A stretch of 64,000 bases of DNA from Altererythrobacter sp. CAU 1644 (lineage in GTDB: Bacteria; Pseudomonadota; Alphaproteobacteria; Sphingomonadales; Sphingomonadaceae): assembly GCF_029623755.1 (NCBI RefSeq), contig NZ_CP121106.1, positions 1,499,001 through 1,563,000 of the forward strand, given 5' to 3'. Made by a program: the position numbers and the translations under genes. Shown piece by piece: positions 9,639 to 18,010 of this stretch. Positions within the stretch are counted from its first letter, which is position 1. Each line of letters opens with the position of its first letter. A model generated the notes under the pieces. The model saw only the letters and a program-made list of their open reading frames with translations. It did not search any database and had not been told where the DNA came from.

Positions 9639-10277
9639 TTGAATAACAATCGCAACAATCGCCGCCGCGGTCGCGGCAATCGCAGCCAGCAAGGCGGCGG
9701 CAACAGCGCCAATCGGATCGACAGCCGGGCGCGAGGCAATGCGCCGCAGCTGCTCGACAAGTACAAGAAGCTGGCTCAGGACGCCCAGCACAATGGCGAC
9801 CGGGTGCAGGCGGAATACTACCTGCAGTTCGCCGACCACTATTTCCGCGTGATCGCCGACAACAAGGCGCGCCAGGACGAGGCGCGCGGCAAGCGTCAGG
9901 ACGATCGCGACCTCGCCAACGACGATGACGACAACGAGGACAATGACGATCGCCGCCGTGGCAACCGCCGCCAGCGTTCGTCGCGCGACGATCGCGACGA
10001 TCGCGACGACGGGTCGAACGAGGGCTCGCGCGGTCGGGATACCGATTCCGCCGACCAGTCGGACGACGATGACGGTGACAGCGAAGCGCGCAAGCCGCGC
10101 CGTACCCGCCGCAAGCCGCGGACCGAGGAAGCCAGCGGCGAGATCGATGCCGGCGTGCTGCCGCCCTCGATCGGGGGCGGAGACGACGATGAGGATGAGA
10201 AGCCGCGTCGGCGTCGGCGTCCGGCCAAGGCCGCATCCAGCGACGAGCAGGACGACGATCTGCAGGCCTTCGGCTGA
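9639..10277 (+). CDS. DUF4167 family protein
   Basis: 212 residues from a TTG start at 9639; GAGGA lies about ten bases upstream and no in-frame ATG would keep the conserved N-terminus. The first ~95 residues form the DUF4167 region: an Arg/Asn/Gly-rich start (NNNRNNRRRGRGN), then ARGNAPQLLDKYKKLAQDAQ and YYLQFADHYFRVI, nearly invariant in alphaproteobacteria. The rest alternates acidic and basic low complexity (DDDDNEDNDD, RRRGNRRQR) and is likely disordered. The RG-rich start suggests RNA binding, which is inference. Location just after prmC is typical in this class. The 232 bp before it hold no other convincing gene. Confidence 0.88.
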   Translation: MNNNRNNRRRGRGNRSQQGGGNSANRIDSRARGNAPQLLDKYKKLAQDAQHNGDRVQAEYYLQFADHYFRVIADNKARQDEARGKRQDDRDLANDDDDNEDNDDRRRGNRRQRSSRDDRDDRDDGSNEGSRGRDTDSADQSDDDDGDSEARKPRRTRRKPRTEEASGEIDAGVLPPSIGGGDDDEDEKPRRRRRPAKAASSDEQDDDLQAFG

Positions 10278-10320
10278 CCCAGACTAGCAGGGCGGGCCGG
10301 ACCGGGAGCGTTATTCTGGC

Positions 10321-11907
10321 ATGACCGAGCGGCTCGCCTCGATCTGGAACGCAATCGAGCGACATCCGCGGCTGGCCGCGCTGGCCCTGGGCGCGCTCGG
10401 GGCGACAGCCTACCCACCGCTGCACCTGTGGCCGATCGGGCTGCTTTCCGTCGCCGGACTTATCGCGCTGCTGCGCAAGGCGGATGGCTGGCGCAACGCG
10501 GCGGCGCTCGGCTGGCTGTTTGGCTGGGCGCATTTGTCGGTCGCCAACAACTGGATCGCGACTGCCTTCACCTATCAGGCTGAAATGCCCGCCGCGCTCG
10601 GCTGGATCGCGGTGCCGCTGCTGTGCATCTATCTCGCGGTCTATCCCGCGCTGGCTGCGGTGGCGGCGCACCGGCTCGGACGCAGTGCCGGCCCGCTGGC
10701 CTTCGCAGGGCTGTTCGCAGCCTGTTGGATCGTGACCGAGTGGCTGCGCAGCTGGGTCTTCACCGGCTATCCCTGGCCGCCGCTCGGCCTGATGTTGCTG
10801 GGGGAGTGGAATGCGCCGGGCATTGCCCGCCTGCTGCCCTGGTTCGGGACCTATGCGCTTTCCGGCATCGTGGTGCTGATCGCGGGCGGCCTGGCCCTGC
10901 TCGCGGCCCGCCGCCGGTGGGTCCCGCTGCTGGCCAGCGCGGTCGCCCTTGCGGCCCTGATGTACTGGCCCGCGCCCGAACCGGCGCAAGGCACGGTGCG
11001 TTACACGCTCGTCCAGCCGCTGATCCCGCAGGAGGAGATCAACGATGCCTCCAAGTTCGAGGAACAGTTCCAGCGAACGGCGCGGCTGACCGCGCCCGGC
11101 GGCGAGCAACGCCGCCTGGTGCTGTGGCCCGAGAGCGCGGTGCCGGACTATCTCGAGGACGGGTATCCGCAGCGCTACTACGATCACACGACGGCGAACG
11201 CCGATCCGGCCTTCGCCCGCCAGCGGATTGGCTCGATCCTGGGCGATGGCAACATGCTGCTGACCGGCCTAGTGCATCTCGACATCGGCGAGGTGGGCGG
11301 GGTCCGGCGCGCCCTCAGCGCGCGCAACGCGGTCAGCGCGATCGACAGCGAGGGCGATATCGAGCTGACCTATGCCAAGGCGCATCTCGTGCCTTATGGC
11401 GAGTACCTGCCGCTCAAGTGGCTGCTCGAACCGCTCGGGCTCACGCGGCTGGTGGCGGGCGGGATCGAGTTCGAGCCGGGGCCGGGGCCGCGCACGCTCG
11501 ACCTCGGCGCATTCGGCAAGGCTGGGATCCAGATCTGCTACGAGATCGTCTTCTCTGGCCAGGTGGTCGAGCACGGGCGGCGACCCGACTACATCTTTAA
11601 CCCCTCGAACGACGGCTGGTTCGGTGCCTGGGGCCCGCCGCAGCATCTAGCGCAGGCGCGGATGCGCGCGCTCGAGGAGGGGCTGCCGGTACTGCGCGCG
11701 ACCACCACCGGGATCAGCGCGGTGATCGACGCCGACGGGGTGGTGCGGGATGCCATCACGCGCGGCCGCGCCGACCGCGTCGATGGGCTGATCCCCCCGG
11801 CCGAGGACCCGACGCTGTTCGCCCGGCTCGGCAACCTGCTCGCGCTCCTGTGGGCGGGGCTGATCGGCGCTGCATCTTTGGTTGCCATGCGCCGCCGCCG
11901 CGTCTAG
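10321..11907 (+). CDS. lnt: Apolipoprotein N-acyltransferase
   Basis: 528 residues. Lnt adds the third acyl chain to the N-terminal Cys of lipoproteins in the inner membrane. The N-terminal half has about six membrane helices (residues 15-220). The C-terminal nitrilase-type domain holds the catalytic Glu ([12 protein letters not shown]), Lys ([15 protein letters not shown]) and Cys ([12 protein letters not shown]), and a last helix anchors the end ([22 protein letters not shown]). Several predicted lipoproteins in this window are plausible substrates. It is followed by metK 58 bp later. Confidence 0.95.
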   Translation: MTERLASIWNAIERHPRLAALALGALGATAYPPLHLWPIGLLSVAGLIALLRKADGWRNAAALGWLFGWAHLSVANNWIATAFTYQAEMPAALGWIAVPLLCIYLAVYPALAAVAAHRLGRSAGPLAFAGLFAACWIVTEWLRSWVFTGYPWPPLGLMLLGEWNAPGIARLLPWFGTYALSGIVVLIAGGLALLAARRRWVPLLASAVALAALMYWPAPEPAQGTVRYTLVQPLIPQEEINDASKFEEQFQRTARLTAPGGEQRRLVLWPESAVPDYLEDGYPQRYYDHTTANADPAFARQRIGSILGDGNMLLTGLVHLDIGEVGGVRRALSARNAVSAIDSEGDIELTYAKAHLVPYGEYLPLKWLLEPLGLTRLVAGGIEFEPGPGPRTLDLGAFGKAGIQICYEIVFSGQVVEHGRRPDYIFNPSNDGWFGAWGPPQHLAQARMRALEEGLPVLRATTTGISAVIDADGVVRDAITRGRADRVDGLIPPAEDPTLFARLGNLLALLWAGLIGAASLVAMRRRRV

Positions 11908-11920
11908 GAGGTCATGCAGA

Positions 11921-11940
11921 CATAAAGAACTCCTTATATC
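11921..11940 (+). promoter_or_regulatory. AT-rich imperfect palindrome upstream of metK, possible repressor site
   Basis: The 58-bp gap between lnt and metK contains ATAAAGAACTCCTTAT (11922-11937), which pairs with its own reverse complement at 12 of 16 positions. It stands out in very GC-rich surroundings. ArsR-type SahR regulators, which respond to S-adenosylhomocysteine, bind AT-rich palindromes in front of methionine-cycle genes in some proteobacteria; assignment to that family is a guess. Confidence 0.35.
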
Positions 11941-11965
11941 CAATCCCGACAGCTACCGAGGTCCC

Positions 11966-13219
11966 ATGCGCAGCGAATTCCTGTTCACGTCCGAAAGCGT
12001 TTCCGAAGGCCATCCCGACAAGGTCTCGGACCAGATCTCGGACGCTATCGTCGACCTCATGCTGGCCAAGGATCCCGAGGCGCGCGTCGCCTGCGAGACC
12101 ATGACTACGACCCAGCGCGTAATCCTCTCGGGCGAAATCCGCTGCGCTCCGATGTACGACCTCGAGAACGAGGAATGGGCGGTCAACGGCGGCTGGGCTC
12201 CCGGCGCGAAGGAAGAGATCGAACAGGCGGTTCGCAGCACGGTGCGCGACATCGGCTACGAGCAGGGCGGCTTCCACTGGAAGACGCTGGAATTCGAAAA
12301 CCACCTCCATGGTCAGTCCGCGCACATCGCGCAGGGAGTCGATGCGGGCAAGGACGGTTCGAACAAGGACGAAGGTGCGGGCGATCAGGGCATCATGTTC
12401 GGCTATGCCAGCGATGAAACGCCCGACCTGATGCCAGCGACGCTCGATTACAGCCACAAGATCCTCCAGCGCATGGCGCAGGACCGCAAGAGCGGTGCGG
12501 CACCCTTCCTGGAACCCGACACCAAGAGCCAGGTGACGCTCCGCTACGCCAACGAGCGGCCGGTCGAAGCGACCGCTATCGTGGTTTCGACCCAGCACGC
12601 GCCAGGATACTACTTCCACGACGGCGAAGGCGACGCCGTCAAATACGCCGAGCTGCGCGACTATGTGAAGGGCGTGATCGCCGACGTGTTGCCCGCTGAG
12701 TTGCTGACCGTGAACACTGTTTATCACATCAACCCGACGGGACGCTTCGAGATCGGCGGCCCCGACGGTGATGCCGGACTGACCGGGCGCAAGATCATCG
12801 TCGACACCTATGGCGGCGCGGCCCCGCACGGCGGCGGTGCCTTCAGCGGCAAGGATCCGACCAAGGTCGACCGTTCGGCTGCCTATATCACTCGCTACCT
12901 CGCCAAGAATGTCGTTGCAGCCGGCTTCGCCCGGCGTTGCACGATCCAGATTGCCTATGCGATTGGCGTGGCGGAACCGCTGTCGATCTATGTCGATCTG
13001 CACGGGACGGGCAATGGCGTGAGCGAGGACCAGCTCGAAAAAGTGCTGCCCGAACTGGTTAGGCTGACACCCCGCGGCATCCGCACGCATCTCGGTCTGA
13101 ACAAGCCGATCTACCGCACCAGCGCAGCTTATGGCCATTTCGGCCGACAGGCAGACGGCGACCTGTTCCCTTGGGAACGCACCGACCTGGTCGATGCTCT
13201 GAAAGCGGCGCTGGGCTAG
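11966..13219 (+). CDS. metK: S-adenosylmethionine synthetase
   Basis: 417 residues. MetK makes S-adenosylmethionine from methionine and ATP. The N-terminus [19 protein letters not shown] is the family signature; [10 protein letters not shown] and [19 protein letters not shown] are the substrate and phosphate-binding blocks. The start is ATG at 11966; the overlap with lnt in the longer frame is spurious. The last 98 bp are repeated at 14501-14598 with only three differences, all synonymous, and different stop codons (TAG here, TGA there). The 3' end of this gene therefore appears to have been replaced or duplicated during insertion of the islet that follows. Confidence 0.97.
   Translation: MRSEFLFTSESVSEGHPDKVSDQISDAIVDLMLAKDPEARVACETMTTTQRVILSGEIRCAPMYDLENEEWAVNGGWAPGAKEEIEQAVRSTVRDIGYEQGGFHWKTLEFENHLHGQSAHIAQGVDAGKDGSNKDEGAGDQGIMFGYASDETPDLMPATLDYSHKILQRMAQDRKSGAAPFLEPDTKSQVTLRYANERPVEATAIVVSTQHAPGYYFHDGEGDAVKYAELRDYVKGVIADVLPAELLTVNTVYHINPTGRFEIGGPDGDAGLTGRKIIVDTYGGAAPHGGGAFSGKDPTKVDRSAAYITRYLAKNVVAAGFARRCTIQIAYAIGVAEPLSIYVDLHGTGNGVSEDQLEKVLPELVRLTPRGIRTHLGLNKPIYRTSAAYGHFGRQADGDLFPWERTDLVDALKAALG
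13120..13217 (+). repeat. Direct repeat copy 1: 3' end of metK
   Basis: 98 bp identical to 14501-14598 except for three third-codon-position changes (T/G, C/G, T/G). The two copies bracket about 1.28 kb of unrelated DNA. Confidence 0.95.
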
Positions 13220-13233
13220 GGACAAGGCGGGCA

Positions 13234-13260
13234 AACGAGCCGGTTACGGACCGGCTCGTT
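13234..13260. terminator. Strong hairpin between metK and the convergent membrane gene
   Basis: AACGAGCCGGT-TACGG-ACCGGCTCGTT forms a perfect 11-bp stem with a 5-nt loop, 15 bp past the metK stop and 10 bp from the end of the convergent gene. Only two or three T follow on either strand, so it is a possible bidirectional but weak intrinsic terminator. Confidence 0.55.
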
Positions 13261-13270
13261 CCCGGCGTCT

Positions 13271-13669
13271 TTACGCGATTGGTTCGGCTGGCCGTGCCTG
13301 GGCTGCCCATTGTTCCTCACGGAACCATCCACCGACCTTGCGACCAAATTTCGCGATGGCGTTCATGTTGAAGAAGTGCATCGCGCCAAGCACGATCACG
13401 GCGATTCCGATCTTGCTCGACAGGAAGCGAATGGTGTCCGCCAGTGTTGCCGGTTCGCTTCCGAACCTTAGCGTCAGCAGAATCCAACCGAGGTTGACGA
13501 GATAGAAGCCGACAACCAGCAGATGGTTGGTCGAACGAGCCAACAACTCGTCGTGGCCGAAGCATTCGACCAGGAAGATTAAGCCGTTTTTTGACAGCGT
13601 CTGCGCAACCCAGGCAGTCAGCCCGATGCTGATCACGAGGTACAAGATATAGGCGGGTACGATGTACAT
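13271..13669 (-). CDS. Four-helix membrane protein, target of the adjacent regulator
   Basis: 132 residues. Hydrophobic segments near 3-22, 50-68 and 90-108 suggest at least three membrane helices, with a conserved-looking loop ECFGHDELLARSTNHLLVVGFYLVN and an amphipathic end rich in Phe, Arg and Trp. I prefer the second of two adjacent ATGs (13669) because it stands 5 bp behind AGGAGG, while the ATG at 13672 stands only 2 bp behind it. No function is recognised. A 20-bp palindrome at 13685-13704, identical to one before the nearby GbsR/MarR gene, overlaps its promoter, so expression is probably set by that regulator. Confidence 0.8.
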   Translation of the reverse strand: MYIVPAYILYLVISIGLTAWVAQTLSKNGLIFLVECFGHDELLARSTNHLLVVGFYLVNLGWILLTLRFGSEPATLADTIRFLSSKIGIAVIVLGAMHFFNMNAIAKFGRKVGGWFREEQWAAQARPAEPIA

Positions 13670-13684
13670 CATTTCCTCCTGTTG

Positions 13685-13704
13685 TTTCTGAAATTACAGA
13701 AATA
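13685..13704 (-). promoter_or_regulatory. Operator copy A (TTTCTG-N6-CAGAAA)
   Basis: Perfect inverted repeat TTTCTG-N6-CAGAAA followed by TA, identical over 20 bp to 14328-14347. On the minus strand a TATATA -10-like sequence lies directly upstream, so a bound protein would block transcription of the membrane gene. Confidence 0.75.
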
Positions 13705-13756
13705 TATAGCTATGGTTGTGGCTTACAGGTGACCTCCTTTCCTTAGTGGCTCATAT

Positions 13757-14308
13757 TCAGGATGAAGTCTTGCCGGACCCCGGCAATAGCCGCGCCACGC
13801 GGCTGCCCAGCTTCATTAGTTTGACTAGGGTTGTCTTGGGCAATCGTCGAACGTCGACGTACCAGTTGCCAAGAGTGCCAATGAACTCGTGCATTCGGCC
13901 AATCCGTTCGCGCACGTGCACCGGGATATCCTTACGCCCGTCCAGACTCTCAGCGAGCTCTCCCAAGAGCTGAATTGTGGGATCAATCTCGCGCCGCTTT
14001 CGCTCGGCGGTGATTTTCATCAACATGTCCCACAAATCGGTTTCAGCAACAAAATGATCGCGCCGGTCCCCTTCGACATGAACCCTGCGGACGATGCCGT
14101 AGGATTGAAGCTCCTTGAGGCCATTGGAGACATTTGACCGGGCCAGTCCCAGTCGCTCACAAATCTCCTCGGCATGCGAGGGTCGGTTTGACAGGTATAG
14201 GAGGGCGTGCAGCTGCGCGACTGACCGATTCACGCCCCATTGGCTGCCCATCTCTCCCCAATGGAGTATGAACTGGCGAACTTCAGGAACATCCATCATT
14301 TCGGCCAC
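13757..14308 (-). CDS. GbsR/MarR-family transcriptional regulator
   Basis: 183 residues. The winged helix lies at about 15-85: GVNRSVAQLHALLYLSNRPSHAEEI, recognition helix LARSNVSNGLKELQSYGIVR, wing HVEGDRRDHFVAE. This arrangement is typical of GbsR-like members of the MarR superfamily. The C-terminal helical half may bind a ligand or dimerise. The start is GTG at 14308, with AGGAGG nine bases upstream; ATGs at 14299 and 14296 are too far from it. A palindromic operator 20 bp upstream is identical to the one before the membrane gene, so autoregulation with one target gene is likely. Confidence 0.88.
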   Translation of the reverse strand: MAEMMDVPEVRQFILHWGEMGSQWGVNRSVAQLHALLYLSNRPSHAEEICERLGLARSNVSNGLKELQSYGIVRRVHVEGDRRDHFVAETDLWDMLMKITAERKRREIDPTIQLLGELAESLDGRKDIPVHVRERIGRMHEFIGTLGNWYVDVRRLPKTTLVKLMKLGSRVARLLPGSGKTSS

Positions 14309-14327
14309 GACTCGATACCTCCTTCCA

Positions 14328-14347
14328 TTTCTGAAATTACAGAAATA
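14328..14347 (-). promoter_or_regulatory. Operator copy B (TTTCTG-N6-CAGAAA)
   Basis: Same 20 bases as 13685-13704, here 20 bp upstream of the GbsR/MarR gene start and just upstream of its Shine-Dalgarno sequence. Confidence 0.75.
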
Positions 14348-14500
14348 AACGGAAATGTCAAACCTGCACCGCTGAATCGGTTCGCGCGCCTCACATTCCT
14401 CTGCAAATTTTTCTGCTTCTCCGCGGGAACAGCGTCTTGAAACTCATACACCATCTCGCGCTATCAATTGCTGTGGGTGCAGCATTGGCCAAGCTAGCTG

Positions 14501-14600
14501 CAGCGCAGCTTATGGCCATTTCGGCCGACAGGCAGACGGCGACCTGTTCCCGTGGGAACGGACCGACCTGGTCGATGCGCTGAAAGCGGCGCTGGGCTGA
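14501..14600 (+). pseudogene. metK: Remnant of the metK 3' end (direct repeat copy 2)
   Basis: Encodes the last 32 residues of MetK (from [14 protein letters not shown] to the end) without a start, ending in TGA. It differs from the intact gene by three synonymous substitutions only. Its stop lies 25 bp from the end of the convergent gene at 14626. It is probably the original host 3' end displaced when the islet entered. Together with 14309-14500, which holds operator B and no convincing gene, it makes up the 317-bp gap between the regulator and that gene. Confidence 0.9.
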
Positions 14601-14625
14601 TTCAGGCCTGCTGGCGCGAGCGCGC

Positions 14626-15363
14626 CTAATCCTCGACGTTGCGCTGGTAGGTGTTCTGGAAATTGTCCTGAAGGACTTCGGTCCTCCCGCCGGAAGCGAG
14701 GACGAGGTCCTCATCCAGGATATCAACCCTGAACTGCCAACCTTCGGGAAGGTCCAGCTTGCCGCCCAGGCTATCCAGCTGGTCGATCGTCTGGGTCTTG
14801 TCGATCGCCCTCGTCGCGGACTGCATGGTGTAGACCTTCCCATTCGGGTCGATCAGCCGGTAGACCTTTGAGCCGGCGAAATAGGTGTAGATTGTGTCCC
14901 GATCCACTCTCGTCGGGATGTAGGGTTCTCGGGACATCAGCTCCCAAAGGCTGAGACTGACATAGGCCGGAACAAGGAACTCGTGGTTGCCCAGTTTCCG
15001 CTTGGGTGCTTCGCGATAGCTTTCGATCTTGTCGAGCACCCAATAGCGACGGCCATTGGGGATGACGAAGGACGCGCCGGTTTCTTCCTTGATAGCTTCG
15101 AGATCCAGCGCGTCGAATTCCTCGTCTGAAAGCACGTCGTTCAGATCGTTGTAGACGATGATTTTCACGTCGAACCACGAACGATAGGCCAGCAGGACCT
15201 CATTGTAGGGAATCGGCCGCCCGCTATATCCGCCCAGCGTATCGGTCTGCCTTGCTTGAGGGTGGGGGATCCGATCATCGGGAACGCCCCTCAACAGATA
15301 GAGCGCCCCTGCGAGGACGATGAGTCCGGCGATGATGAAGGGAACGATCCGTTTCACTTCCAT
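14626..15363 (-). CDS. Membrane-anchored periplasmic protein of unknown function
   Basis: 245 residues. One N-terminal membrane helix (about 6-25, IVPFIIAGLIVLAGALYLL) with a short cytoplasmic start suggests an anchored protein whose bulk is periplasmic. The soluble part is acidic, with blocks such as YNDLNDVLSDEEFDALD, GRRYWVLDKIESYREAPKRKLG and DRDTIYTYFAGSKVYRLIDPNGKVYTMQS. No domain is recognised. ATG at 15363 follows AAGAGAGGG. It is transcribed towards metK. Confidence 0.8.
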   Translation of the reverse strand: MEVKRIVPFIIAGLIVLAGALYLLRGVPDDRIPHPQARQTDTLGGYSGRPIPYNEVLLAYRSWFDVKIIVYNDLNDVLSDEEFDALDLEAIKEETGASFVIPNGRRYWVLDKIESYREAPKRKLGNHEFLVPAYVSLSLWELMSREPYIPTRVDRDTIYTYFAGSKVYRLIDPNGKVYTMQSATRAIDKTQTIDQLDSLGGKLDLPEGWQFRVDILDEDLVLASGGRTEVLQDNFQNTYQRNVED

Positions 15364-15423
15364 CCCTCTCTTGATGCTCCCGGTTCCGAATGGCTGGCTC
15401 TATCCCAGCGTTCAGTGGACCTT

Positions 15424-16587
15424 TCAGCCGTCCTTGTCATCAGCCTCGCCCAGCATGGGCGAGGGGCGGTCGAGCGCCAGTTCCGCTTCGGAGAATGTGA
15501 AGGGGCTGCGCACGCCGGGGATGCCGCCAAGCTCGACCTGCATTTCGCGCGCCTTCACCTGGGGGTCGGCGAAGACCCGATCGAGCGGGTTGATCGGGCC
15601 GGCGGGAATGCCATCCTCCGCGCAGTCGGCGAGCAGCACGGCCATCTGCCACTTGACGGTTTCTCCCGCGATGATCGCGTCGAGTTCGGCCCGGTTGGCA
15701 AGTCGGCCTTCGTTGGTGGCGAAGCGCTGGTCCCCCAGCAGGTCGTCGCGGCCGAGCAAAGAGAGCAACCGTCGGAACAATCCGTCATTGGCCGGTGCCA
15801 GCACCACCTCGCCATCGGTGGTCGGAAAGACGCCATAGGCGCTGACCTGCGCATGCTCATTACCCATGCGCGGCGGGTTCTCGCCGGTGGTGAGGTAATG
15901 CGTCGCCTGACTGGCCAAGAGGCCGACCGAGCATTCGAGCAGCGCCATGTCGACATGCTGGCCCCTTCCGGTGCGCTCGCGCATCGCCAGAGCGGCCTGG
16001 ATCCCGATCACCGAGTACAGCCCGCAGGCCAGGTCCGACACCGAGACCCCCATCTTCATCGGCTGGCCCTCGGGCTCGCCGGTCAGCGCCATGAAACCGC
16101 TCATCGCCTGGATGACGAAATCGTAACCCGCTTCATGCGCGCGCGGCCCGGTCTGGCCGAAGCCGGTGATCGAGCAGTAGACGAGCCGCGGGTTGCGTGC
16201 CGAGAGGCTCGCATAGTCGAGCCCGAACTTGGCGAGCGCGCCGGTCTTGAAGTTCTCCAGCACCACATCGGCCTCGCCGATCAGCGATTTGATCCGGTCG
16301 AGGTCATCCGCATCCTTGAAGTCGGCCACAGTCGAGCGCTTGCCGCGATTGGTCGCGTGATAATAGGCCGCCTCGCGCCGGGTCGCGCCATCCGGCCCCT
16401 CGCGAGTGATCCAGGGTGGCCCCCATTTGCGGGTGCCGTCGCCATCGGGGCTTTCGACCTTGATGACGTCTGCGCCCAGATCGGCGAGGATCTGCCCGGC
16501 CCAGGGGCCAGCGAGGACGCGGGCCAGTTCGACCACTTTCAGGCCGGCGAGCGGAGCGTTGCGATTGCGGGGTTGATCGAGCCACAT
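15424..16587 (-). CDS. CaiB/BaiF-family CoA-transferase
   Basis: 387 residues. Family III CoA-transferases move CoA between acyl groups via an aspartyl-CoA intermediate. Visible are LKVVELARVLAGPWAGQILADLGADVIKVE, the GFGQTGP block, the candidate catalytic Asp in EAGYDFVIQAMSG, and GLYSVIGIQAALAMRERTGRGQHVDMALLE. I use ATG at 16587 (MWLDQPRNRNAPLAG); a TTG at 16623 would add twelve non-conserved residues. It is the last gene of a minus-strand block with acyl-CoA functions; the substrate cannot be read from sequence. Confidence 0.93.
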   Translation of the reverse strand: MWLDQPRNRNAPLAGLKVVELARVLAGPWAGQILADLGADVIKVESPDGDGTRKWGPPWITREGPDGATRREAAYYHATNRGKRSTVADFKDADDLDRIKSLIGEADVVLENFKTGALAKFGLDYASLSARNPRLVYCSITGFGQTGPRAHEAGYDFVIQAMSGFMALTGEPEGQPMKMGVSVSDLACGLYSVIGIQAALAMRERTGRGQHVDMALLECSVGLLASQATHYLTTGENPPRMGNEHAQVSAYGVFPTTDGEVVLAPANDGLFRRLLSLLGRDDLLGDQRFATNEGRLANRAELDAIIAGETVKWQMAVLLADCAEDGIPAGPINPLDRVFADPQVKAREMQVELGGIPGVRSPFTFSEAELALDRPSPMLGEADDKDG

Positions 16588-16627
16588 GGGGCGCGGATTG
16601 CGCGCGGTCCGAAGCAAGGTCAAGCGC

Positions 16628-17296
16628 CTAGGTCGCGTAGACCGTCGGATCCTCGTCGGGCCATGCGGTCAGCCGCGGGCTGCGCCGGTCGAGGAACACC
16701 GCGGGCAGCTTGGCCAACATGAGCGACTTGTGGATCCAGTAGTCGGTCCACAGCTCGCGCCAGCGCGGCTTGGGGCGGCGGCCATTGGCGCGCAGCCAAG
16801 CGTCATAGGGCATCCAGTGGCTTGGCTCGTCACGCTCGACCACCTTGAAGATACTGGTCATGCCGCGGTCGGAGAGGATGTGCGGGTTCTTCAGCAACAC
16901 CTCGACCTGGTCCATCCCGCGCTGTTCGGTGATCATGATGACGCGGCACAGTTTTTCGAATTCGTCGCCATCGGCGATGATGGCGTCGGTATCGAGATCA
17001 TCGATCGTACAACCGAACACGCTTTCGATAAAATGGTCGATATGCCCGCAGGTGCGGTCGACCTTCAGCGGCATCTTGCCCTGGACTTCGAACCACCGCT
17101 TGAACATGCGATAGTGCTTCTCCTCGTCGGCGCGGTGCTTCTCGACCTCGGCGATAAAGCTCGGGTTGTCGGCACAGCGCGCGCGCACCGCCTCGAGCAC
17201 GCGATCGAGCGAAGTGTACCCGCGATGCTCGTTATAGATGTAGATCGACGCGAGGACGTCGAGGAAGCGAGCGCGGAAGGCTGATGCGATACCCAT
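16628..17296 (-). CDS. Ferritin-like diiron protein
   Basis: 222 residues. A four-helix ferritin-like fold is suggested by two E-x-x-H type metal motifs, EEKH (HRADEEKHYRMF, about residue 60) and EPSH (ERDEPSHW, about 155), with further Glu residues in the helices between (GDEFEKLC, TEQRG). Such proteins oxidise, hydroxylate or store iron; the reaction here is unknown. It lies between scoB and the CaiB gene on the same strand. A MiaE-like hydroxylase is one alternative within the same superfamily. Confidence 0.65.
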   Translation of the reverse strand: MGIASAFRARFLDVLASIYIYNEHRGYTSLDRVLEAVRARCADNPSFIAEVEKHRADEEKHYRMFKRWFEVQGKMPLKVDRTCGHIDHFIESVFGCTIDDLDTDAIIADGDEFEKLCRVIMITEQRGMDQVEVLLKNPHILSDRGMTSIFKVVERDEPSHWMPYDAWLRANGRRPKPRWRELWTDYWIHKSLMLAKLPAVFLDRRSPRLTAWPDEDPTVYAT

Positions 17297-17343
17297 CGGG
17301 CGAGTGTGTCACACCTCGCCGAGTCCCGCCAAATTTCATGCGG

Positions 17344-18000
17344 TTAGAGCGCGACCTCGTAATTGGCCGTGGTCATCGAGGCGATTTCTTCCTCGGTCAC
17401 GCCCGGCGCCAGCTCGATCAGGCGGAAAGGGCTGTCATGATCCTTGCGATGGAACACGCCGAGGTTGGTGATCACCATGTCGACCACATTGGTGCCGGTC
17501 AGCGGCAGCGTGCATTCGGGAATGAACTTGGGGTCACCCGCCTTGCTGGCATGGTCCATCACCACGATGATCTTCTTGACGCCCGCGACGAGGTCCATCG
17601 CGCCGCCCATGCCCTTGATCATCTTGCCCGGGATCATCCAGTTGGCGATGTCGCCATTCTCGGCCACTTCCATCGCGCCGAGCACGGTCAGGTCGATATG
17701 CCCGCCGCGGATCATTGCGAAGCTGGTGGCGCTGTCGAAATAGGCGCTGTGCGGAAGTTCGCTGATGGTCTGCTTGCCGGCGTTGATCAGGTCGGGATCG
17801 ACCTCGTCGTCATAGGGGAAGGGGCCGATGCCGAGCATGCCGTTCTCGCTCTGCAGCGTGACATGCATGCCCTCGGGAATGTGGTTGGCGACCAGCGTCG
17901 GGATGCCGATGCCGAGGTTGACGTAATAGCCGTCCTCCAGCTCCTGCGCGGCGCGCGCGGCCATTTCGTCGCGGGTCCAGCCGTGTTTTTCGTCCGACAT
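17344..18000 (-). CDS. scoB: 3-oxoacid CoA-transferase subunit B
   Basis: 218 residues. The beta subunit of succinyl-CoA:3-ketoacid CoA-transferase, which activates acetoacetate with CoA from succinyl-CoA. The signature region LGIGIPTLVANHIP, the catalytic Glu in LQSENGMLGIG and GAMDLVAGVKKIIVVMDHASK are visible. Its partner scoA lies at 19233-19940, two genes upstream in the same operon; normally the two genes are adjacent. ATG at 18000 lies 10 bp behind the HAD-like lipoprotein gene. Confidence 0.95.
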   Translation of the reverse strand: MSDEKHGWTRDEMAARAAQELEDGYYVNLGIGIPTLVANHIPEGMHVTLQSENGMLGIGPFPYDDEVDPDLINAGKQTISELPHSAYFDSATSFAMIRGGHIDLTVLGAMEVAENGDIANWMIPGKMIKGMGGAMDLVAGVKKIIVVMDHASKAGDPKFIPECTLPLTGTNVVDMVITNLGVFHRKDHDSPFRLIELAPGVTEEEIASMTTANYEVAL

Positions 18001-18010
18001 CGATCGTGTC

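Larger units (their letters stand above)
13220..14500. mobile_element. Small islet inserted at the metK 3' end
   Basis: About 1.3 kb lying between two copies of the metK 3' end. It carries a membrane-protein gene and a GbsR/MarR-type regulator, both minus strand, each preceded by the same 20-bp operator. AT-rich patches around 13680-13720 and 14320-14420 contrast with the GC-rich neighbours. No integrase, transposase or terminal inverted repeat is visible, so this is either a passenger left by a lost element or the product of recombination with a foreign metK locus. Confidence 0.6.

Noticed and set aside
11908-11965. SAM-type riboswitch before metK
   Set aside because: The 58-bp gap is too short for a SAM-I type and shows no SAM-II or SAM-V pseudoknot pattern; only an AT-rich palindrome was found.
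11912-13234. 440-residue minus-strand frame opposite metK
   Set aside because: Shadow of metK; its resemblance to the frame at 14391-14843 comes only from the metK 3' repeat.
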